Assembly: GCA_024648655.1 (NCBI GenBank)
Contig: JAGGDZ010000131.1
Span: 1-5,265 of the forward strand
Origin: Chloroflexota bacterium
GTDB lineage: Bacteria > Chloroflexota > Dehalococcoidia > Lucifugimonadales > JADFKI01
DNA: 5,265 bases
Direction: 5' to 3'
Part shown: positions 1 to 4,530 of the stretch, one piece after another
Layout of the letters: the number at the start of each line of letters is the position of its first letter
Numbering within the stretch: position 1 is the first letter of the stretch
Position numbers and translations under genes: made by a program
The notes under the pieces: generated by a model
Database searches by the model: none
The model's input: the letters and a program-made list of their open reading frames with translations, nothing else
What the model was told of the DNA's origin: nothing

Positions 1-2
1 GG

Positions 3-470
3 CGCAACGGATATGTGATAAGCGAGGTAGGCAAGCCGCCCGATCTGGTGTTGGAGGTGGGATCGCGCAACACTGGCAGACGCGACTTCACCGTAAAGCG
101 CGAGGGTTACGCGGCTCTGGGGATTGGTGAATACTGGCGCTTCGACCCTTCCGGTGGGGAATATCACGACGGTCCCCTTGCCGGCGACACGCTGGTTGAT
201 GGTGAGTACGTCTCCGTGGAGATTGTTGCCGAACCAGACGGAAGGCACTGGGGATACAGCGAGACACTGGAGTTGGAGCTGTGGTGGGAGGAGGGGACGC
301 TGCGCTTGCGGGACCCTGAGAGTGGGGAGTTTCTACTGACGCCCGAGGAAGAGCGCGCGGCACGGGAAAGTGCCGAAGCTCGTGTCGAAGAGGAACGAGT
401 TGAGCGTATGACGGCGGAGGCGCGCGTGGCCGAGTTGGAAGCCGAGCTTCGGCGTCTTCGAGACGAATAG
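3..470 (+). CDS. Uma2-family (DUF820) PD-(D/E)XK nuclease-like protein, 3' part
   Basis: The reading frame is open from the left edge (R-N-G-Y-V-I-S before the first GTG at 15), so the gene almost certainly starts outside the window and the GTG is an internal valine. The visible part carries the Uma2 core: PDLVLEV, with an Asp at 42-44 and a Glu at 54-56, then DFTVKREGYAALGIGEYW, with a Lys at 96-98. These match the D, E and K of the PD-(D/E)XK fold in this family. The stretch GIGEYWRFDP is also typical. The last 40 or so residues are a highly charged E/R/A-rich helix, probably a coiled coil, which is common in these proteins. Uma2 proteins are abundant and often multicopy in Cyanobacteria and Chloroflexota, but their substrate and role are not established, so 'endonuclease' is a fold-based label. 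The gene ends at TAG 468-470. Confidence 0.85.
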   Translation, partial: RNGYVISEVGKPPDLVLEVGSRNTGRRDFTVKREGYAALGIGEYWRFDPSGGEYHDGPLAGDTLVDGEYVSVEIVAEPDGRHWGYSETLELELWWEEGTLRLRDPESGEFLLTPEEERAARESAEARVEEERVERMTAEARVAELEAELRRLRDE

Positions 471-664
471 CCGCACAGTCTCTACGGCTCAGCCTCTCCT
501 GCCAATCCTCTACGAAACAGGATGCAAGAAAAAACAGGAAAACCTTGCATTCCGCCCACCGGTCCCTACCTGGTGCCCCTCCTTAAACTGGACAACCTCC
601 GCCCATTTTGCAAGAATGTATCGGAATAAGACTTGCGTAATGGATTTTCTGGAGGTTTTCGCCA
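471..664. other. Intergenic region with TGCAAG repeats upstream of the recombinase
   Basis: No gene is supported here. The region holds three copies of a TGCAAG core. ATGCAAG at 522-528 faces CTTGCAT at 544-550 as a 7-bp inverted repeat with a 15-nt gap. TGCAAGAA occurs at 523-530 and again at 609-616. Because a tyrosine recombinase gene starts at 665, these could be recombinase arm or core sites, but there is no second copy elsewhere in the window to show an att duplication. No convincing promoter hexamer pair was found, and no T-run follows the recombinase-proximal repeats. Confidence 0.3.
651..655 (+). promoter_or_regulatory. Ribosome binding site for the compact recombinase
   Basis: GGAGG lies 9 nt before GTG 665. 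This supports the GTG start over any later ATG, the next in-frame Met being residue 59, inside the catalytic domain. Confidence 0.7.
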
Positions 665-1297
665 GTGACCACGGACTCAACAACCGAAATTGTAAGACGT
701 CGGCGACCTCGTGGGCGCTATCCCAAGACACAGGACGGCGCGACCCCAAAGCGCATCAAAAAGCTTCCTGAGTACCTCGAGGCCGAAGAGGTCAATGCTA
801 TCATCCGCCTCGCGCCCAATCCGAAGGCCAAGCTCCTGATGCTCGAGCAATGGAGAGCCGGCCTGAGAGTATCGGAGGCGCTCGACCTCGAAGTGCACGA
901 TCTGTCTCTGGATTCGGCCCATCCCACTCTTCGAGTAAGATCTGGCAAGGGCGGGAAGTCGCGCCGCGTTCCGGTCCACCCGGAACTGCACTCGGCTCTT
1001 ACGAGCGCAGTGTCTTATGGAAGCGTGAGGCAGGGCAGGATAGTTGAGGCACATCCGGCTACAGCCTGGCGCTGGGTGCAGGCTGCGGTCAGATGCGCCG
1101 AGGAGATGGGCACGATCGCGCCCGGTAAGCGTATAGGCACTCATACTCTGCGGCATAGCTACGCCAGACACTATCTGCTGAACGGCGTGCCGATCAATCA
1201 TCTCAGCCGCTGGCTTGGACACAGCTCCATTCAGACGACGCTGATATACCTTGAACTTGTGCCGGACCCGACCGGAAGTGTGGCGGTGATTCCTTAG
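665..1297 (+). CDS. Compact tyrosine recombinase/integrase (catalytic domain only)
   Basis: A 210-residue site-specific recombinase that would cut and rejoin DNA through a 3'-phosphotyrosine. All catalytic residues are visible: R68 in AGLRVSEALDL, K95 in the GKGGKSRR beta-hairpin, H160 and R163 in HTLRHSYARH, H186 in WLGHSS, and nucleophile Y195 in TTLIYLEL. The start is GTG 665, supported by CTGGAGG at 649-655 about 9 nt upstream. Most integrases run 300-400 residues with an N-terminal SAM-like core-binding domain. Here the catalytic domain begins near residue 37, after a basic leader rich in Arg (residues 11-18), so the core-binding domain is absent. The gene is intact from start to stop, and proteins of this short architecture exist as a family of their own, so I read it as a naturally compact recombinase rather than a truncation. 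The substrate is unknown. It could also be a domesticated or accessory recombinase. Confidence 0.93.
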   Translation: MTTDSTTEIVRRRRPRGRYPKTQDGATPKRIKKLPEYLEAEEVNAIIRLAPNPKAKLLMLEQWRAGLRVSEALDLEVHDLSLDSAHPTLRVRSGKGGKSRRVPVHPELHSALTSAVSYGSVRQGRIVEAHPATAWRWVQAAVRCAEEMGTIAPGKRIGTHTLRHSYARHYLLNGVPINHLSRWLGHSSIQTTLIYLELVPDPTGSVAVIP

Positions 1298-1635
1298 TCA
1301 TCGAAACAGAGAGTATTTGAAACTACGTTGAATGCCAGTGACCTGGCGGGACGCATTTTGCACTGCACGGATATTGAGGGCTGCAAGCGCCGCTGGCCAA
1401 GGTCTAAGATCGCTCCGTCCGTCCGCTTTTCCCGCCCCATCGCCGAACACACGCTATCATGGAATACGGTGGACAGGGCATTGCGGTCCATTGGCGTCGC
1501 CATCGCCCCTGGGCAAATCAAATCGTGACGGGAAAATGCCACAGCCAGCACCCTCGCGGACATTTCGGCGCGTCGACTAAACGTGCGCGAGGCGGCGGTG
1601 CTATTCTGTCAAGAAACCACTGAAAGGGCACACGG
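1298..1635. other. About 340 bases without a recognisable gene
   Basis: Both strands are partly open in this stretch (for example 1294-1563 minus and 1328-1528 plus). The translations show no motif I recognise, have no good ribosome binding site and overlap one another, so they look like chance ORFs. A possible extended -10 element, TGCTATTCT at 1599-1607, sits about 30 nt before the next gene without a clear -35. No terminator hairpin followed by a T-run was seen after the recombinase. Confidence 0.4.
1599..1607 (+). promoter_or_regulatory. Possible extended -10 promoter for the 225-residue gene
   Basis: TGC-TATTCT matches the extended -10 pattern TGN followed by a 4/6 -10 hexamer. It would place a transcript start near 1614, leaving a leader of about 22 nt containing the ribosome binding site. 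No -35 is recognisable, so this is weak. Confidence 0.25.
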
Positions 1636-2313
1636 ATGAAATCAGCGCTTCCTCGACCGCGCAGACGACCAGGAGACTTACGGCCGGAAATTAAGCATAT
1701 CCTGGAGTTAGTTGGGCTATCTCAATTCATTCCTGAAGTGCGTAGAATCGCAGAATGTCTCACCTTGGGTGACGATTCCGCAACTGACGACTTGACCACC
1801 ATTGACCGGACGATACCGGGGTTGGGGTTCGTGGACATCAACGAGATGACTCCCAACGGTTTCCATACCGGCGTGTATCAGTTATCGGGCAGACCAATTT
1901 TCAGGGGAATCCAATACGTAGGGATGCACTTGGGCACGAACAACGTTGAGTGGCACAGCCGCACGATTGTCACCGAATCATGCTATCACATCGAGAATAG
2001 TCTCAAGCGTAGATTGTGTATTCCTGAAAATCAGCGAGACTCGGTTGGTAGGCTCATGGAAACTCCGGAGGGTAAACACCTAGGCGGGACAATACGGAAA
2101 CCCCTAGTCATTTTGAACAGAGAGGTTTACAACAGGGCGAAGCACACCATTGAGGATATTGATCTTGACTCGCACATGTTCTCGGTTGCAGACGCAATCG
2201 CCGTCTACCTGTGCTGTCGGGTCATTGGGGCAAAGCTCATCGGTAAGCTGGGGCTCACAACCAAATACGGTGTCCCAATCTATGAGCAGATGGATTTTAG
2301 AAGAGCACATTGA
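1636..2313 (+). CDS. Unrecognised 225-residue protein, possibly HEPN-like C-terminal half
   Basis: ATG 1636 is preceded by GAAAGGG (1622-1628) at 7 nt spacing, and the frame runs uninterrupted to TGA 2311-2313, so it looks like a live gene. I do not recognise the family. The N-terminus is basic and proline-rich (residues 1-20). The middle (about 75-126) has a run of conserved-looking aromatics and histidines, including GIQYVGMHLG and CYHIENSLKRRL. The C-terminal third has REVYNRAKH (162-170), followed by HMFSVADAIAVYLCCRVIGAKLIG (180-203), a predicted helix pair. The YNRAKH motif between helices vaguely recalls HEPN-type folds, in which a polar-His motif is functional. The canonical R-x4-6-H spacing is not met, so this is only a guess. 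There is no signal peptide or clear membrane span. Its base composition is more AT-rich than the neighbouring recombinase, which suggests a separate origin. It sits alone between recombinase and gene remnants, as expected for cargo. Confidence 0.6.
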   Translation: MKSALPRPRRRPGDLRPEIKHILELVGLSQFIPEVRRIAECLTLGDDSATDDLTTIDRTIPGLGFVDINEMTPNGFHTGVYQLSGRPIFRGIQYVGMHLGTNNVEWHSRTIVTESCYHIENSLKRRLCIPENQRDSVGRLMETPEGKHLGGTIRKPLVILNREVYNRAKHTIEDIDLDSHMFSVADAIAVYLCCRVIGAKLIGKLGLTTKYGVPIYEQMDFRRAH

Positions 2314-2375
2314 GTGTATCACCCCGACCGAAGCGACTTTGACAAACGTCATTACTGTAAAGCGAGGTGACCAAT
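2314..2375. other. Short gap before DUF433 remnant
   Basis: TTGACA occurs at 2339-2344, but no -10 hexamer lies at a usable distance (2362-2367 reads GCGAGG), so no promoter is called. GAGGTGA at 2364-2370 is a plausible ribosome binding site for the remnant that starts at 2376. Confidence 0.3.
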
Positions 2376-2482
2376 ATGATGGGCTGGAGCAAGTGCCTAG
2401 TAGTGGAATGCGCTCCCGGGTGGAGGCAGTGATTGACTATAATGGACTCGAGCGGAAAAGAGCGGGAGAGTTCCGGGATTAA
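2376..2482 (+). pseudogene. DUF433-type antitoxin remnant, internally deleted and frameshifted
   Basis: Starting at ATG ATG (2376/2379) behind GAGGTGA, the frame reads MGWSKCLVVECAPG. This closely resembles the usual N-terminus of DUF433 proteins (M-x-W-x-x-C-P-L-V-E-x-x-P-G). It stops at TGA 2430-2432 after 18 codons. The frame beginning +2 relative to it then reads RVEAVIDYNGLERKRAGEFRD up to TAA 2480-2482. This resembles the C-terminal helix of DUF433 (E-Q-V-x-A-V-L-D-Y/F). The central 30-40 residues, including the G-T-R segment, are missing, which fits an internal deletion that also shifted frame. DUF433 proteins are small winged-helix, antitoxin-like proteins, usually paired with a PIN-like (DUF5615) toxin. 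No such toxin is visible downstream. The assignment rests on two short matches found by eye. Confidence 0.45.
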
Positions 2483-2486
2483 GGAG
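2481..2486 (+). promoter_or_regulatory. Ribosome binding site AAGGAG for ORF 2493
   Basis: AAGGAG lies 6 nt before ATG 2493 and overlaps the TAA that ends the DUF433-like frame. This is the spacing expected for translational coupling in a two-gene antitoxin-toxin operon. It favours ATG 2493 over the TTG at 2433 or ATG at 2442. Confidence 0.55.
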
Positions 2487-2492
2487 CAGAGC

Positions 2493-2981
2493 ATGCCTCA
2501 TACTCACAATCGCCCTTCCGACTGCCTTGTCAACCTCGATTTTGAGTTTGACGATGGGGGTAGCCGGGAATGCTGGGGAGACATTCTACGCAAAGACCGG
2601 CACAAGGCTCGCGCTGGTGACTGTTCGGTGATTGCTGCATCCCTTGCATTGGAACAGTGGTATGAGGAAACGCTCTCCACTCTGCAATTTATGACTCGGT
2701 TCAGGAAGCAAAATGTATTGCGGTTTAAGCAAGAGATACGCAAGGGTGGGCTAGGTGGCCTACTTAGGAGTTTGAGGGAGCAGGGGCATTCAGGGCGTGA
2801 GCCGATGGATGAAACCTGCGGGCACGAGAAGCCAGTCGATTCCGTGCGCCGCAGGATGATTCCGGCAGCAGGACGCCGGTATGGTTCCACCGTGAGGACG
2901 GTGCGCCGGTTGCCTTCTCAGAAATCTGGTCTGCGGAACGAGCGGACGACGCCTGGCTGCTGGCCTCGGAGATGTCTTTAG
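2493..2981 (+). CDS. Unrecognised ORF running into an SRAP-like fragment
   Basis: ATG 2493 has a textbook AAGGAG six bases upstream, and the frame is open for 162 codons to TAG 2979-2981. The first 100 or so residues are mixed-charge and look protein-like (for example CLVNLDFEFDDGG and LALEQWYEETLSTLQFMTRF), but I do not recognise them. From about codon 105 the frame enters sequence resembling the SRAP domain (ETCGHEKPV, VRRRMIPAAG). It then passes out of frame into an Arg-rich tail that reads as the shadow of another frame. The true C-terminus of the original protein was therefore probably lost, and what remains is a chimera. It could be the former toxin partner of the DUF433 remnant, judged only by position and coupling; it does not look like a PIN domain. 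Confidence 0.35.
   Translation: MPHTHNRPSDCLVNLDFEFDDGGSRECWGDILRKDRHKARAGDCSVIAASLALEQWYEETLSTLQFMTRFRKQNVLRFKQEIRKGGLGGLLRSLREQGHSGREPMDETCGHEKPVDSVRRRMIPAAGRRYGSTVRTVRRLPSQKSGLRNERTTPGCWPRRCL
2805..2971 (+). pseudogene. SRAP (HMCES/YedK-like) domain fragment with a frameshift
   Basis: In the frame of ORF 2493, codons 2811-2873 read ETCGHEKPVDSVRRRMIPAAG. This parallels the SRAP block (A)ET-x-x-EKP followed by RRCLIPADG. About two bases later, in the frame two ahead, 2876-2971 reads PVWFHREDGAPVAFSEIW and then SAERADDAWLLAS. This matches the next SRAP block (P-Y-F-x-R-x-D-G-x-P-x-A-F-A-G-L-W). The F-Y-E-W segment that should lie between them is missing, so a small deletion changed frame near 2871-2876. 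SRAP proteins crosslink to abasic sites in single-stranded DNA through an N-terminal Cys2. Neither that M-C-G start nor the catalytic His block is recognisable in register here, so this is a non-functional piece. The identification was made by eye. Confidence 0.5.
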
Positions 2982-3378
2982 TCCTGCTCTCAACGCCCAG
3001 TTCGAGCAACGCGAGGTGCGGCGAGAGAGAAAGGATGCTCACTCCACTTACCGGGATTCCGGTACTGTCGCCCCACCTCACTCTACCTCGGCAAGGTCAT
3101 TTTACGGACCCGAATCGACACAAAGGGAGGGATGTGCGGCGACCCTCACTATAAATCGGCCTTCGATGACTACGTAACATTCTGCCTGCCACACTCAGAA
3201 CCTGCTTCAACAGTGGATAATTCCGTTACGCATAAAAGATACGAGAGACGTCATTTTCTGATGAGCCAACAGGGGGTAGAGGTGGCGCAGGTGCTAATCC
3301 CGCCGGGACATTGCGTGCGTTCACTCCCGACAACCTGCAATGGCATGATTTCCAGCCCACCTTGCATCGGTCCCGTCG
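2982..3378. other. About 400 bases with no supported gene; holds nested inverted repeats
   Basis: The frame that ends at TAG 2979-2981 reopens and stays open through 3563. The frame with the SRAP piece continues to TAA 3152-3154. Neither shows a recognisable domain. ATG 3132 follows AAAGGGAGG almost directly and begins M-C-G-D-P-H-Y. The ORF then continues across the oppositely oriented excisionase-like gene, so at most its first 80 codons could be real. The stretch looks like decayed DNA between the remnants and the left end of the control module. Confidence 0.4.
3013..3079. repeat. Nested inverted repeat (two stacked hairpins)
   Basis: The outer arms GAGGTGCGGCGA (3013-3024) and TCGCCCCACCTC (3068-3079) pair at 11 of 12 positions. 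Nested inside, TACCGG (3049-3054) and CCGGTA (3059-3064) form a perfect 6-bp stem on a GATT loop. There is no T-run after it, so it is not an ordinary terminator. It could be a folded mobile-element end, a small structured RNA or a protein site. No second copy is present in the window. Confidence 0.4.
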
Positions 3379-3675
3379 TCATCGGCCGTCCCTCGTACTG
3401 TAGTCTTCCAGTAGCGTATCCAGAATCAGGCGCGGCAACTCCTCGCGGTCAGCCTCACTCACTGGCATGTAATCGCGCGGGTCGTCGGTCAACGGCCAGC
3501 CCAGCAGCTGCGCTAGGGCGTAGCCGGAGTAGCGCCGTTCGCCCGCATGGAATATCGGGTTGATGTGCCCTTCTCGCACACGCTCGTTCAGCGTCCGAGT
3601 GCTGATGCCAAGTATCGCAGCGGCCTCTTCTGCCGTGTAGCCACGACCGATGCTGAGTTCAGGTATGTCCTGCAT
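3379..3675 (-). CDS. Excisionase-like helix-turn-helix protein (MerR/HTH_17 type)
   Basis: A 98-residue protein with a MerR-superfamily winged helix: YTAEEAAAILGISTRTLNERVREGHINPIFHAGERRYSGYALAQLLG (residues 13-58). This is the arrangement seen in excisionases and small phage regulators, with helix-turn-helix at 14-34 and the wing at 42-50. The acidic C-terminal tail (63-98) has no domain I know. I chose ATG 3675 because GGAGGAG sits 8-10 nt upstream and the HTH then begins near residue 12, as usual. An in-frame ATG at 3747 lies only 4 nt past the stop of the upstream gene, with its own GAGGG, and would give a 122-residue protein by translational coupling. The frame opens further upstream but overlaps the neighbour. 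It is second in a leftward two-gene unit. Placement opposite an integrase and repressor fits a role in excision or in control of the switch; that role is inferred. Confidence 0.83.
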   Translation of the reverse strand: MQDIPELSIGRGYTAEEAAAILGISTRTLNERVREGHINPIFHAGERRYSGYALAQLLGWPLTDDPRDYMPVSEADREELPRLILDTLLEDYSTRDGR

Positions 3676-3751
3676 CGTCACAGCTCCTCCATCTTTTTGA
3701 AGATGTGCGTCAGCATGCAACCGCTTGTTCCGTTCTGCCACTCGCATGTGA

Positions 3752-3991
3752 TCATCCCTCTTCCTCCAGCACGCGCTCGCGCGCTTCCTGCGCAGCCTGT
3801 TCTGCACGCTCCAGCTTGTCCAGTGTCGCGTGTATTCGCGCCTCCATACCGTTAGGCAGCGGGCGTGTGCCGTTCAAATATCTGCTCAGCGCCGAACGCT
3901 CCATGCCCATAGCCATAGCTACTTGTTCACGCGTCAAGTCCAAATAGGCTATCCGAGCCCGAATGGACGGTATGTCAGATGATGAGGTCAT
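3752..3991 (-). CDS. Small XRE-like (Cro/C1-type) DNA-binding protein
   Basis: A 79-residue protein with a lambda-repressor-like helix-turn-helix: IRARIAYLDLTREQVAMAMG followed by MERSALSRYLNGTRPLP (residues 10-46). The recognition helix is near SALSRYLNG. The remainder (49-79) is one charged helix, probably a coiled coil for dimerisation. ATG 3991 is supported by AAGGAG 7 nt upstream on the minus strand (plus positions 3999-4004). A TAATAGT site lies exactly between that ribosome binding site and the start codon. It is the first gene of the leftward unit and is divergent from the repressor at 4107, so it occupies the Cro-like position of a lysogeny switch. It has no protease or ligand domain. 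Assignment to the HTH family is firm; a Cro-like role is inferred from position. Confidence 0.87.
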   Translation of the reverse strand: MTSSSDIPSIRARIAYLDLTREQVAMAMGMERSALSRYLNGTRPLPNGMEARIHATLDKLERAEQAAQEARERVLEEEG

Positions 3992-4037
3992 TAATAGTCT
4001 CCTTCGTTAAATTACTAATAGTCATAAGAAACTATTA
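3992..4037. promoter_or_regulatory. Three TAATAGT candidate operator sites
   Basis: TAATAGT occurs at 3992-3998 and 4016-4022 in direct orientation (24 bp apart) and as ACTATTA at 4031-4037. The last two form a palindrome with an 8-bp spacer, a normal shape for an XRE-dimer operator. The first site spans the gap between the ribosome binding site and the start codon of the leftward XRE gene. The set is distinct from the tandem 21-bp repeats nearby, so the two regulators may each have their own sites. Confidence 0.45.
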
Positions 4038-4057
4038 CTTAAAATAATATCTGTCAA
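4029..4057 (-). promoter_or_regulatory. Possible leftward promoter for the XRE-like and excisionase-like genes
   Basis: On the minus strand a perfect TTGACA (plus 4052-4057) could be a -35. The best -10 at 17 bp spacing is TAGTTT (plus 4029-4034, only 3/6); AATAGT at 15 bp is another option. The region is AT-rich. The -10 would fall on the TAATAGT palindrome, so binding there would block it. A second perfect TTGACA (plus 4073-4078) has no partner at the right distance. Confidence 0.3.
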
Positions 4058-4093
4058 CTCCTATGCATGGTATGTCAACCCCTGTGCGTGGTA
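4052..4093. repeat. Two tandem 21-bp direct repeats, candidate repressor operators
   Basis: The copies at 4052-4072 and 4073-4093 are head-to-tail and match at 18 of 21 positions. Both begin TGTCAAC and end with a TGGTA. The 21-bp period is two helical turns, so proteins bound to each copy would lie on the same face. The second copy ends inside the TATAAT of the repressor promoter, and the first contains the candidate -35 of the leftward promoter, so occupancy could affect both directions. Confidence 0.6.
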
Positions 4094-4097
4094 TAAT
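4089..4097 (+). promoter_or_regulatory. Extended -10 promoter of the repressor gene
   Basis: TGG-TATAAT is a perfect extended -10 (TGN plus consensus hexamer). No -35 is needed and none is seen (4069-4074 reads GGTATG). Transcription should begin near 4103-4105, and the repressor ATG is at 4107, so the mRNA would have a leader of 0-4 nt. Confidence 0.6.
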
Positions 4098-4106
4098 GAG
4101 AGAAGT

Positions 4107-4508
4107 ATGACTGATAGTGTTGCCAGACGTTTCAGGAAACTTCGAGAGGAAAGGAGGCTATCGCAAGGCGTCTTGGGGGATTTTCTCGGCGTGAGTCAAT
4201 CTATGGTGTCAAACATTGAGACGAATAGAGAGAACCTCACGCTCGACAACGCCATCAAAGCCGCAACTTATTTTGACGTATCCCTTGATTTTTTGGCATG
4301 CCTGACCGATGAACGTCGTGCCTTCAATGGGGAGAAAGAAAGTGGCTCTACCGAGGATGAGCGACGTGCGGTCTCTATTGCTGGTCGTCTTCAAGACCCC
4401 TTGCTTGAAGGATGGATACTATCTGGTGAAGCACTGCTAGAGCTTCAACATCGTCAAGCCGTACGAACTCCGGCAACAAGCCCTCAAACTCAGGCGGCAC
4501 ATCAATGA
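4107..4508 (+). CDS. XRE-family transcriptional repressor (C1-like)
   Basis: A 133-residue protein with a classic HTH_3 domain: RFRKLREERRLSQGVLGDFL, then GVSQSMVSNIETNRENLTLDNAIKAATYFDVSLDFL (residues 8-63). The turn is at LGVSQ, and SQSMVSNIE is the recognition helix. After the phrase SLDFLACLTDERR the C-terminal 65 residues are a charged linker, a helix (LLEGWILSGEALLELQHRQ) and a Thr/Gln-rich tail. There is no LexA-type peptidase domain, so this is not the SOS-cleaved repressor type. It diverges from the leftward HTH pair and lies upstream of an integrase, the position of a lysogeny repressor. The promoter sits inside tandem repeats, which suggests autoregulation. The start ATG is only about 10 nt after TATAAT, so translation is probably leaderless. 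The 3' end (4375-4508) overlaps a candidate antisense ORF. Confidence 0.92.
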   Translation: MTDSVARRFRKLREERRLSQGVLGDFLGVSQSMVSNIETNRENLTLDNAIKAATYFDVSLDFLACLTDERRAFNGEKESGSTEDERRAVSIAGRLQDPLLEGWILSGEALLELQHRQAVRTPATSPQTQAAHQ

Positions 4509-4530
4509 CGAGAACGATTTTGTCTTCCAT
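4375..4530 (-). CDS. Candidate 51-residue acidic ORF antisense to the repressor 3' end
   Basis: On the minus strand ATG 4530 lies 7 nt after GGAGG (plus 4538-4542), an excellent Shine-Dalgarno. The product starts MEDKIVLVIDVPPEFEGLL and ends ARGLEDDQQ. It is acidic with alternating hydrophobic residues, unlike the usual antisense shadow, and its codons look ordinary. The longer open frame upstream (to 4710) reads Ser/Arg-rich and is probably not coding. I do not recognise a family. It shares 134 bp with the 3' end of the repressor in the opposite direction, which argues against both being strongly conserved. The translation start sits on one arm of an inverted repeat whose other arm starts the 42-codon ORF. 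No promoter was identified. Confidence 0.35.
   Translation of the reverse strand: MEDKIVLVIDVPPEFEGLLPEFVRLDDVEALAVLHQIVSILQARGLEDDQQ

Noticed and set aside
441..465. Two adjoining hairpins (GCCGA/TCGGC and CGTCT/AGACG) as a terminator for the Uma2 gene
   Set aside because: Both are inside the coding end, have short stems and no following T-run, and likely reflect the repetitive coiled-coil codons.
677..1222. 181-codon minus-strand ORF opposite the compact recombinase
   Set aside because: The recombinase on the plus strand has every catalytic motif. The minus translation has no domain and is a shadow.
1294..1563. 89-codon minus-strand ORF after the recombinase
   Set aside because: No ribosome binding site, no recognisable motif, and competing ORFs of equal quality on the other strand.
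2150..2313. Plus-strand ORF 2150-2482, its first half
   Set aside because: Up to 2313 it is a shifted-frame shadow of the 225-residue gene. Only its last 20 or so codons (after 2410) carry the DUF433-like signal.
2339..2380. TTGACA at 2339 with TATGAT at 2375 as a promoter
   Set aside because: The 30-bp spacing is far too long, and neither hexamer has a partner at 16-18 bp.
3013..3079. Nested inverted repeat as an integron attC site
   Set aside because: It lacks the RYYYAAC and GTTRRRY core sites, and no integron integrase of the IntI type is present.
3132..3563. ORF beginning M-C-G, reminiscent of the SRAP Cys2 start
   Set aside because: The residues after MCG do not follow the SRAP N-terminal pattern, it lies downstream of the SRAP C-terminal piece, and its second half is antisense to the excisionase-like gene.
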